DNA of 5,889 nt from assembly GCA_002353225.1 (NCBI GenBank), contig DEJF01000005.1:35372-41260 (forward strand), in the 5' to 3' direction. This document shows positions 1-5,060 of the stretch, in pieces. Each line of letters opens with the position of its first letter. The stretch's first letter is position 1. A model generated the notes under the pieces. It had not been told where the DNA came from, ran no database searches, and was given only the letters and a program-made list of their open reading frames with translations. Position numbers and translations under genes: made by a program. Source of the DNA: Prevotella sp. UBA2755. Its GTDB lineage: Bacteria; Bacteroidota; Bacteroidia; Bacteroidales; Bacteroidaceae.

Positions 1-14
1 TTTCTTACTTCCAT
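1..14 (-). CDS. nuoB: NADH-quinone oxidoreductase subunit B, first codons only (partial)
   Basis: An ATG at 14-12 opens a frame reading M-E-V-R before the window ends. It lies inside the last codons of nuoA, in a different frame, and overlaps that gene by 10 nt. A good Shine-Dalgarno sequence (AAAGGAG, positions 28-22) stands 7 nt upstream, inside nuoA. In complex I operons nuoB normally follows nuoA directly, and NuoB carries ligands for iron-sulfur cluster N2 in the peripheral arm. The identity is therefore inferred from position and the start signal. Too few codons are visible to recognise the protein itself. Confidence 0.6.
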
Positions 15-355
15 TCTAACGCTCCTTTCTTCCAGGCATACGCAAGCCCGAATACTAATACGACCAAGAAGAAGCCAATACTCAGCAATGCCGCAGCACC
101 AAACTCCTTCACGACGACTGCCCATGGATAGAGGAATACAGTCTCCACATCAAACATGAGGAACAAGATGGCAAACAGGTAGAATCCCACCGACACAGGA
201 AGCCATGAACTACCGCGTGTAGGGATACCACTCTCATACGGCTCACCTTTCACCTTCGCGTAGGACCTCGGTCCTATCAACTTGGCTACTACGTAAGCCG
301 CCACCACCAATGTAATAGCCGTCAGTAAGACGGTAATTAACAAAGTAAAGTTCAT
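5..355 (-). CDS. nuoA: NADH-quinone oxidoreductase subunit A (complex I, NuoA/ND3 family)
   Basis: This is a small membrane subunit of respiratory complex I, which passes electrons to quinone and moves ions across the inner membrane. The 116 residues match the usual NuoA length. Three membrane helices are visible at about 3-25, 54-78 and 86-108. The long loop between helices 1 and 2 carries the family signature YESG (residues 40-43), followed by G-S-S-W. The loop in this family lines the quinone-site junction. Helix 2 contains the conserved acidic F-D-V-E motif (D69, E71), followed by F-L-Y-P-W. The start at 355 gives a proper first helix, and the region upstream is A/T-rich without a Shine-Dalgarno sequence, as is common in Bacteroidota. 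It is the first gene of a nuo operon leaving the window on the left, with nuoB overlapping its end. A promoter sits just upstream. Nothing looks truncated. Confidence 0.96.
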   Translation of the reverse strand: MNFTLLITVLLTAITLVVAAYVVAKLIGPRSYAKVKGEPYESGIPTRGSSWLPVSVGFYLFAILFLMFDVETVFLYPWAVVVKEFGAAALLSIGFFLVVLVFGLAYAWKKGALEWK

Positions 356-367
356 AAATTAAAATAT

Positions 368-379
368 ATTGAATTCAAT
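368..379. repeat. 12-bp perfect palindrome in the nuoA leader
   Basis: The sequence ATTGAATTCAAT reads the same on both strands. It lies between the predicted transcription start (about 380-383) and the nuoA ATG at 355, so a protein bound here could block early transcription. The half-site TTGAA is not the FNR half-site TTGAT. In an A/T-rich leader a palindrome of this size could also be chance, so an operator role is only a possibility. Confidence 0.3.
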
Positions 380-386
380 TTGAGTG

Positions 387-394
387 CAAAGGTA
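387..394 (-). promoter_or_regulatory. Predicted nuo operon promoter, -7 box
   Basis: The minus strand reads TACCTTTG here, an exact match to the Bacteroidota primary sigma factor -7 consensus TAnnTTTG. It predicts a transcript start near 380-383 and a leader of about 25-30 nt before nuoA. At the expected -33 spacing (19-21 nt) I see only a weak TTCC/CCTT-like sequence. A TTTG stands nearer, 12 nt upstream of the box, inside the palindrome at 400-413. The box is convincing by match and position; the upstream element is not. Confidence 0.65.
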
Positions 395-399
395 CAAAA

Positions 400-413
400 T
401 TCTTTGCAAAGAA
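400..413. repeat. 14-bp perfect palindrome upstream of the nuo -7 box
   Basis: TTCTTTGCAAAGAA is a perfect inverted repeat without spacer. It occupies the stretch between the -7 box and the -33 region of the predicted nuo promoter, where a dimeric DNA-binding protein would compete with or contact RNA polymerase. No matching factor can be named from the sequence. Confidence 0.4.
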
Positions 414-440
414 AAGGAATAAAAGTAAAAAACTTTATGC

Positions 441-477
441 AAAAATAAAAGCCGTTACCTTTTACAGGCAACGGCTT
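441..477 (-). terminator. Rho-independent terminator of the XRE-type gene
   Basis: On the minus strand the arms at 477-466 and 460-449 pair over about 12 bp (AAGCCGTTGCCT with AGGTAACGGCTT), including one G-U wobble, around a 5-nt loop at 465-461. A T-run, TTTTATTTTT at 450-441, follows at once. The wobble pairs in the minus-strand RNA but would be an A-C mismatch in the opposite strand, which supports this orientation. The hairpin begins a few nt after the regulator stop codon and insulates the nuo promoter from upstream transcription. Confidence 0.88.
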
Positions 478-480
478 AAA

Positions 481-693
481 TTATTTGTTTTTAGGAAATG
501 CTTCTTCGGACAGTTCCTTAAAGAAGTCGTAATCCAAAATAACGCTGATACGCATCAATAAACGTACGTCCAGACTTTTGCGCTTGAAAATGTTATAAAC
601 ATTCGTGCGCTCGCAAGGGATTTGCGTTGCCAACCAGGCTGCAGATTTCCCCTGCTTCCTGAGGATTTCCTCAATGTGCTTGCCTATATTCAT
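481..693 (-). CDS. Small XRE-like helix-turn-helix protein
   Basis: This is a 70-residue protein with a single DNA-binding domain and no room for a sensor domain. Residues about 5-60 look like a compact Cro/CI-type five-helix fold. Helix 1 is I-G-K-H-I-E-E-I-L-R-K-Q-G. S-A-A-W-L-A-T-Q-I (residues 17-25) forms the first helix of the HTH. R-T-N-V-Y-N-I-F-K-R (29-38) is the recognition helix. It is followed by L-D-V-R-L-L-M-R-I-S-V-I-L-D-Y-D-F-F, a typical ending of short Bacteroidales XRE proteins. The ATG at 693 lacks a Shine-Dalgarno sequence. The gene has its own -7 box and terminator. Its target is unknown: candidates are its own promoter, which has a tandem repeat near the transcript start, or the flanking operons. 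It could also be a stray housekeeping regulator unrelated to mannan use. No toxin partner is adjacent. Confidence 0.85.
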   Translation of the reverse strand: MNIGKHIEEILRKQGKSAAWLATQIPCERTNVYNIFKRKSLDVRLLMRISVILDYDFFKELSEEAFPKNK

Positions 694-711
694 CGTCTTT
701 GCAGGTGTTGG

Positions 712-732
712 TTAATCATTCCTTAACATTCC
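712..732. repeat. Imperfect tandem repeat near the XRE gene transcript start
   Basis: TTAATCATTCC (712-722) is followed directly by TTAACATTCC (723-732), the same unit with one base missing. The stretch also contains GTTAA at 711-715 and TTAAC at 723-727 as an inverted pair spaced by 7 nt. It covers the predicted transcription start and leader of the small helix-turn-helix gene, a sensible place for an autoregulatory operator. That function is inferred from position only. Confidence 0.35.
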
Positions 733-737
733 GTCGG

Positions 738-745
738 CAAAGGTA
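738..745 (-). promoter_or_regulatory. Predicted promoter -7 box of the XRE-type gene
   Basis: The minus strand reads TACCTTTG, identical to the box in front of nuoA and an exact TAnnTTTG match. The shared string is 11 bases (GCAAAGGTACA on the plus strand, 737-747 and 386-396). It predicts a start near 731-734 and a leader of roughly 40 nt before the ATG at 693. At the normal -33 spacing there is only a partial CTG; a TTG lies 12 nt upstream of the box. Confidence 0.6.
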
Positions 746-799
746 CATAATAAATTCCAATATATCAGCACTTTATTGTAGAAATTGTTTTTGCAACAC

Positions 800-2311
800 T
801 TAATCAAATGGCAAAATGTCACCTATACAAGCGTTCGGCTGTTGAATATGCAGCAACGAACAGACCGTCGGGGCGATATCAGTAATGTGAACTTCTTGTG
901 CATGACTGCCATGTGGGATATGCCATCCATAGAACAGTAAGGGGATATGGGCATCATAGGGATTCCACTCTCCATGTGTAGTTCCCACTGGAGAAGACCA
1001 AGGGCCAAACTCATAATAGCCTGGCTCAGGGACAACGAATATCTCTCCCCCACGGTGATAGTTATAGCCTAACAGCATACGGTCACGAATCACTGGAGGT
1101 AGTGAGGAGGTCGTCATCTTCTCACAATCCACAACGAAAGAGAGGTGAGGACTTTGCTGGAGATATTCGACAATCACCTCTTTCACACGCTGATAGTCAA
1201 GACCTTGCTGGCGTATGCCTTCCTTGTCTAAGAAGAAACGATAATCCAAGATTCCGAGAATCACGGGTTTCGTATTCCCCAACTTTGCAACAACATACTT
1301 ATCCAAGTCCTTTCGCAGATCTTCGGAGATCCATTTACCTGCATGTAACTGGTGATCTTTCATGAACTGAAAATTATGGGCGGCTCCATGGTCAGCAGTC
1401 AGGAAAGCGATATAATTACCTTTTCCCACTTGCTCATCCAGTGCATTAAAGAGGCGTGCCAACTCTTTGTCCAGTTCCAGATATGCCTCATCGGTATGCT
1501 CGCCACGGGTACTCCATTTATGTCCGATAACATCTGTATGGGAGTAACTGACACAAAGCATATCTGTCTCCTCGCCCTTTCCCAGTTGCTCCCCCTTGAC
1601 TGCGGCGATAGCCATGTCTGTAATCAGCACACCAGTCAGTGGAGACAAGCCGACATCAACACCGAGTCTCTTCAGTTCCTTGTTCTGAGTCATCTGCCTA
1701 TTGACATCCTTAGCCCACTGGGGAAGTTCCTGCATATAGTAGGTACTGGTGACGAACTGTCCGTTTTTAAGGTCGAGCCAATATGCGGCATTCGCTGCAT
1801 GCCCTGCCGGGAAGATAGCGGCGCGGTCCTTATAGGACACCCCGATGACTTTTGAGCGGAAGTCCGTATGCAGGCGCAACTGGTCACCTATCGTGGTGGA
1901 AAGCAGGTTACGGGGTGACATCATCCCCACTCGCTTATTATCCGTTCCCACCGTCTGTACGGTACTGTCCGCACAACAATAAGTACGCTTTCCGTCAATA
2001 AAGAAAGTGTTACCACAAATACCATGAAAGGCGGGTGTGGTACCAGTATAGGCACTGGTATGACCTATCGCTGTCACCGTTGGAATATAGTTGATCAGGC
2101 AGTTGTCATAACTATACCCCTCATCTATCATCCGTCGGAACCCATTACGCGTGTACCTATTAAAATATATAGAGAGATAGTCCCAGCGCATCTGGTCTAC
2201 CACGATACCTACCACCAGTTTGGGTTTCTCACCAAACTGCGGACGGTCATTTGCGGCAGAGGTCGTTAACACCACCCCGAACAGGCAAAGGACGAAGAAT
2301 ACTTTCCGCAT
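800..2311 (-). CDS. Exported PafA-type alkaline phosphatase (alkaline phosphatase superfamily)
   Basis: This is a 503-residue secreted metal-dependent phosphatase. Residues 1-19 form a signal peptide (basic M-R-K, hydrophobic stretch, cleavage near T-S-A-A), so it acts in the periplasm or outside. The two-zinc site is complete: D39 (V-D-Q-M-R-W-D), D260 and H264 (S-H-T-D-V-I-G-H), D307 and H308 (T-A-D-H-G), and H446 (T-T-H-G). The nucleophile is T80 in P-T-V-T-A-I-G-H, with N101 further on. K161 and R163 in S-Y-K-D-R-A correspond to the Lys/Arg pair that marks the PafA phosphate-monoesterase branch rather than diesterases. It is somewhat shorter than Flavobacteriia PafA (about 546). The start lies 3 nt after the epimerase stop codon, and an AAAGGGAG inside the epimerase end precedes it, so the two are probably translationally coupled. 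It appears to be the last gene of the mannoside operon. The substrate is not shown by the sequence; a role in supplying phosphate to the phosphorylase is inference. Confidence 0.92.
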   Translation of the reverse strand: MRKVFFVLCLFGVVLTTSAANDRPQFGEKPKLVVGIVVDQMRWDYLSIYFNRYTRNGFRRMIDEGYSYDNCLINYIPTVTAIGHTSAYTGTTPAFHGICGNTFFIDGKRTYCCADSTVQTVGTDNKRVGMMSPRNLLSTTIGDQLRLHTDFRSKVIGVSYKDRAAIFPAGHAANAAYWLDLKNGQFVTSTYYMQELPQWAKDVNRQMTQNKELKRLGVDVGLSPLTGVLITDMAIAAVKGEQLGKGEETDMLCVSYSHTDVIGHKWSTRGEHTDEAYLELDKELARLFNALDEQVGKGNYIAFLTADHGAAHNFQFMKDHQLHAGKWISEDLRKDLDKYVVAKLGNTKPVILGILDYRFFLDKEGIRQQGLDYQRVKEVIVEYLQQSPHLSFVVDCEKMTTSSLPPVIRDRMLLGYNYHRGGEIFVVPEPGYYEFGPWSSPVGTTHGEWNPYDAHIPLLFYGWHIPHGSHAQEVHITDIAPTVCSLLHIQQPNACIGDILPFD

Positions 2312-2314
2312 ATC

Positions 2315-3601
2315 TTAAAACTCCCTTTCAATGATCTCCAAACACATACGGCTGTTATGATAAGGACACTTCCAGAAACCAGCCTTGTCGTCCACCGTAT
2401 TCAGTGTTCCGTCAGGATGGCGGCTCCAATGCCACTCACCGTTCTCCCAGTCTATCAGGTTGTCCTTGATATACTGCCAACAGCGAATACCATGCTGAAG
2501 CGCATCCTTATCACCGAAATACTGATAAATATTCATCCAGCCAACGACATTCTCCGCCTGTACCCACCAATGCAGATCATCATCCACATGACCAGTATCG
2601 AGATTAGCCTCATGTATCATAGAGCCATCAGGGCGTAATCCCTTATCTGAAGCCTTCGCCACCATTTGCACGATGGGCTCCACCTTCTCCAGGACATAAG
2701 GATCACCGAGGACGAGGGCAGCCTCATGCATTAGCCATGAGCACTCAATGTCGTGACCGTAACTCTCCAGATGTCCTGCGCCACGAGTCCAATCCATCTC
2801 AAAGAACAAGTCGAGATGATGGGTCTCAGGGTTCAGTATCTTATCGGTGAAGATGCCGATGATATTACGCAGAGCCGCCCCCACCCTGTCAATGGTATCC
2901 TGAGGGACTGACACACCGACAGAGAGTACGGAGCCCAGTACGGGTACATAGTCGCACGACTCGGCATGATGAAGTTCACACAGACAACGGTATAGGTTAG
3001 CATAAGGCTCTATAATATGCAGGTGCGTGTTCTGCGACTTGGGGAAATTGGCATCCAGTTCCGACAGACGCATGTCGGCGATGGGCTGCCAGTCACGGGT
3101 CTTCGCCTCGATATATCCGTTATAGACAGGATCCAAGGCATGCTCCTCGATGCAGTCAAAAAGTTGCAGGGCACAGTCCAGTGCCTCACGGTCACCAGTG
3201 GCACGGGCATACTCCGACATACCGTAGATGGCAAAGCCGATGGCATAGAACTGCTTGCGGGTGTTCAGGGGGTTCCCCTTATCATCCAGACTCCAGTAGA
3301 CACCACCATACTCCTTATCTATAAAATGCTCGATGAAGTAGTCCTTGGCATAGGTTGCCATCTTCAAGTATTCAGGATTACCCAATACCCTATAGGCGGC
3401 AGAGAACGACCACAAGATACGAGCATTAAGGATGGCTCCTTTCTCGGCATCCTTATGCAATACCTCGTCAGCATCAATCCTTCCGTAGAATCCGCCATTC
3501 TCACGGTCCACCATCTTCTCCATCCAAAAGCGCAGGATGTTGTTCTCCACAACATCCCGCATCTCTTTCTTCATGGTTTGAATATTCTTCAATTCTTCCA
3601 T
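2315..3601 (-). CDS. Cellobiose/mannobiose 2-epimerase (AGE family)
   Basis: This cytoplasmic enzyme interconverts the reducing-end glucose and mannose of beta-1,4-disaccharides. Next to a GH130 phosphorylase its likely job is beta-1,4-mannobiose to mannosyl-glucose. It has the (alpha/alpha)6-barrel AGE sequence throughout. Family catalytic and binding positions are visible: R61 (N-A-R-I-L-W), the N-T-H-L-H motif (191-195), H283 and E286 in G-H-D-I-E, E350 in W-W-V-Q-A-E, W410, and H415 in P-Y-H-N-S-R. Characterised members have about 390-412 residues. This one has 428, and most of the excess is an apparent insertion near 212-238. It is not exported. The start at 3601 has only a GGAG 2 nt upstream, too close to be good; M10 (M-K-K-E-M-R) is an alternative start that fits many relatives. 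N-acylglucosamine 2-epimerase belongs to the same family, but the neighbours and the G-H-D-I-E/P-Y-H-N pattern favour the disaccharide epimerase. Confidence 0.9.
   Translation of the reverse strand: MEELKNIQTMKKEMRDVVENNILRFWMEKMVDRENGGFYGRIDADEVLHKDAEKGAILNARILWSFSAAYRVLGNPEYLKMATYAKDYFIEHFIDKEYGGVYWSLDDKGNPLNTRKQFYAIGFAIYGMSEYARATGDREALDCALQLFDCIEEHALDPVYNGYIEAKTRDWQPIADMRLSELDANFPKSQNTHLHIIEPYANLYRCLCELHHAESCDYVPVLGSVLSVGVSVPQDTIDRVGAALRNIIGIFTDKILNPETHHLDLFFEMDWTRGAGHLESYGHDIECSWLMHEAALVLGDPYVLEKVEPIVQMVAKASDKGLRPDGSMIHEANLDTGHVDDDLHWWVQAENVVGWMNIYQYFGDKDALQHGIRCWQYIKDNLIDWENGEWHWSRHPDGTLNTVDDKAGFWKCPYHNSRMCLEIIEREF
2321..2328 (-). promoter_or_regulatory. Shine-Dalgarno sequence of the phosphatase gene inside the epimerase end
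   Basis: The minus strand reads AAAGGGAG, ending 9 nt before the ATG at 2311. It is formed by the Glu-Arg-Glu codons at the end of the epimerase. Such a sequence is unusual for Bacteroidota, whose genes mostly lack one. Together with the 3-nt gap it supports the chosen start and coupled translation, though the coding constraint alone could explain it. Confidence 0.5.
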
Positions 3602-3616
3602 TACTCCATTCTTTTA

Positions 3617-3647
3617 GTCGCTTCGCTTTGTAGAAGCGTCTTGCGAC
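3617..3647. repeat. Nested inverted repeats between symporter and epimerase genes
   Basis: In the 61-nt gap between the two genes, CGCTTC (3619-3624) pairs with GAAGCG (3633-3638) around an 8-nt loop, and GTCGC (3617-3621) pairs with GCGAC (3643-3647). The two stems share bases, so they are alternatives rather than one hairpin. No T-run follows in the minus direction, so it is not a standard terminator. An RNA-processing or stability element within the operon transcript is possible, and so is a worn intergenic repeat. Confidence 0.4.
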
Positions 3648-3662
3648 GATTACTTAAATCCT

Positions 3663-5060
3663 TTAGTCTTCAATAGCACGTATTTGCTTCAGTTCCGCAT
3701 TAATGGCATGGATACGCTCAGTAGTCAATGGGTAGAACCATACCACACACATAGACAAGAGGGCGACACACGCAGGGATGAAACTCATCAGCCAGCGCAA
3801 GCAACTCAAAGCCTCTGCAGGCTGGGCAACACCCTGAGCAAGTTGGGCAGCGTCCGTGATATAGCCAAAACCGTCGAGCAGCCAGAGCACTGCGGCACCA
3901 CCGATGGCACCACCAAACTTCTGAGCCATAGAACTGGATGAGAAGATCAGACCTGTAGAAGCTGTCTTGAACTTCAACTCAGCATAGTCACTCACGTCAG
4001 CATACATACTCCATACCAGTGGAGACATGATACCCGTCAGGATGGATATCAGTATCTGGAAGATGAGCATCATCCAATAACCTGTCGGTGTACAGGGGAT
4101 GAAATAGAACAATACGCTCAATACCACCAGAGAGGCATTCACAAGAATAAAGGTGGTCTTCTTACCCAGATGACTGGAGATAGAGACACAAGAGGCGACA
4201 CCCACCATGTTTGACACCTCACCCACACCCAGGAACAGTCCTGCATAGAACGCGAACACCAGTCCGAAGAATACCAGATTGACATCCGCACCAATGATAT
4301 CCTGGAAGAAGTAGGCAACAGTAGCACCACGCACGGTATTGAACAGGTTGAAGCACAAGGCAGCACCGATGAGCAACCACCAAGGCTTGTTAGAGAGCAG
4401 TGCCTTGAAATCGCTACCCACACTGACGGTAGACATCGTCTTCAGATGCTCCTTCGTCATCAGGAAGCAGAGGATAAACATCACAAAGCATGCCGCTGCT
4501 ATCATTACCATTGCCCAGAACCAACCCTGTGGAGAGTTATAACCTCCCATCACATTACACAGGGGCTCCCAGAGGAACAGGGAGATGAACGAGCCACCGT
4601 ATGCGAAGAACATACGGAAGGAGGAGAACACGGTCTTCTCGTTCGTATCGTCAGTCATCACGCCCAGCATAGCACCGTAAGGCACGTTGATTCCCGTATA
4701 GACCGTCATCATCAGGATATAGGTGACATACGCCCATATCAGTTTTCCGCCATACGCCAGATCCGGTGTGGTAAACAACAGGATACCGCAGATGGAGAAG
4801 AAAGGAGCCACCCATAACAAGTATGGACGATACTTACCCCACTTCGTATTGGTACGGTCGGAGATAATACCCATCATCGGGTCGCTGACAGCATCCCAGA
4901 TACGGGTGACAAGCACCAGTACACCAGCGTCGATCAGTGACAATCCGAAGATATTACTGTAGAAGAACGGCAGGTAGTAGGAGAATATCTTCCAGAACAT
5001 ACTGGACGACATATCACCAAAGCCGTAACCTATTTTCTCTGATAATTTTGATTTAGCCAT
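3663..5060 (-). CDS. GPH-family sugar:cation symporter (MelB-like), probable mannobiose importer
   Basis: This is a 465-residue inner-membrane transporter with about 12 hydrophobic segments, of the glycoside-pentoside-hexuronide:cation symporter family within the MFS superfamily. Family marks are clear: G-F-G-D (D16) at the start of helix 1; R-I-W-D-A-V-S-D-P-M-M-G, whose D56 and D60 correspond to the cation- and sugar-site aspartates D55 and D59 of MelB; K-W-G-K-Y-R-P-Y in the loop after helix 2; M-Y-A-D-V-S-D-Y-A-E around 352-361; and K381 near the position of MelB K377. Its ATG overlaps the end of the phosphorylase gene by 8 nt (ATGGCTAA), a sign of coupled translation, and no Shine-Dalgarno is visible. 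The same neighbour arrangement is described for the B. fragilis mannan locus, so beta-1,4-mannobiose or mannosyl-glucose is the likely cargo. Specificity comes from context, not from residues I can read. Confidence 0.92.
   Translation of the reverse strand: MAKSKLSEKIGYGFGDMSSSMFWKIFSYYLPFFYSNIFGLSLIDAGVLVLVTRIWDAVSDPMMGIISDRTNTKWGKYRPYLLWVAPFFSICGILLFTTPDLAYGGKLIWAYVTYILMMTVYTGINVPYGAMLGVMTDDTNEKTVFSSFRMFFAYGGSFISLFLWEPLCNVMGGYNSPQGWFWAMVMIAAACFVMFILCFLMTKEHLKTMSTVSVGSDFKALLSNKPWWLLIGAALCFNLFNTVRGATVAYFFQDIIGADVNLVFFGLVFAFYAGLFLGVGEVSNMVGVASCVSISSHLGKKTTFILVNASLVVLSVLFYFIPCTPTGYWMMLIFQILISILTGIMSPLVWSMYADVSDYAELKFKTASTGLIFSSSSMAQKFGGAIGGAAVLWLLDGFGYITDAAQLAQGVAQPAEALSCLRWLMSFIPACVALLSMCVVWFYPLTTERIHAINAELKQIRAIED

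Noticed and set aside
368..379. FNR/CRP-type binding site before nuoA
   Set aside because: The palindrome has half-site TTGAA with no spacer, whereas FNR sites are TTGAT-N4-ATCAA; the match is not good enough to name a regulator.
481..693. The small HTH protein as antitoxin of a toxin-antitoxin pair
   Set aside because: No small toxin-like gene lies on either side; the gene stands alone between its own -7 box and terminator.
694..799. A terminator for the mannoside operon downstream of the phosphatase
   Set aside because: Only very short inverted pairs such as TTG/CAA are present and no T-run follows a stable stem on the minus strand.
1352..1855. A 167-codon plus-strand open frame opposite the phosphatase
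   Set aside because: It overlaps conserved active-site codons of the phosphatase on the other strand and its translation resembles no protein family.
2315..3601. Calling the epimerase an N-acylglucosamine 2-epimerase for sialic acid or amino-sugar metabolism
   Set aside because: The same fold family covers both, but the neighbours are a GH130 phosphorylase and a disaccharide-type symporter, and the motifs fit cellobiose 2-epimerases; no sialic acid genes are present.
3017..3676. A 219-codon open frame on the plus strand opposite the epimerase gene
   Set aside because: It lies antisense to a gene with clear family motifs, has no recognisable domain or start signal, and is a codon-bias shadow.
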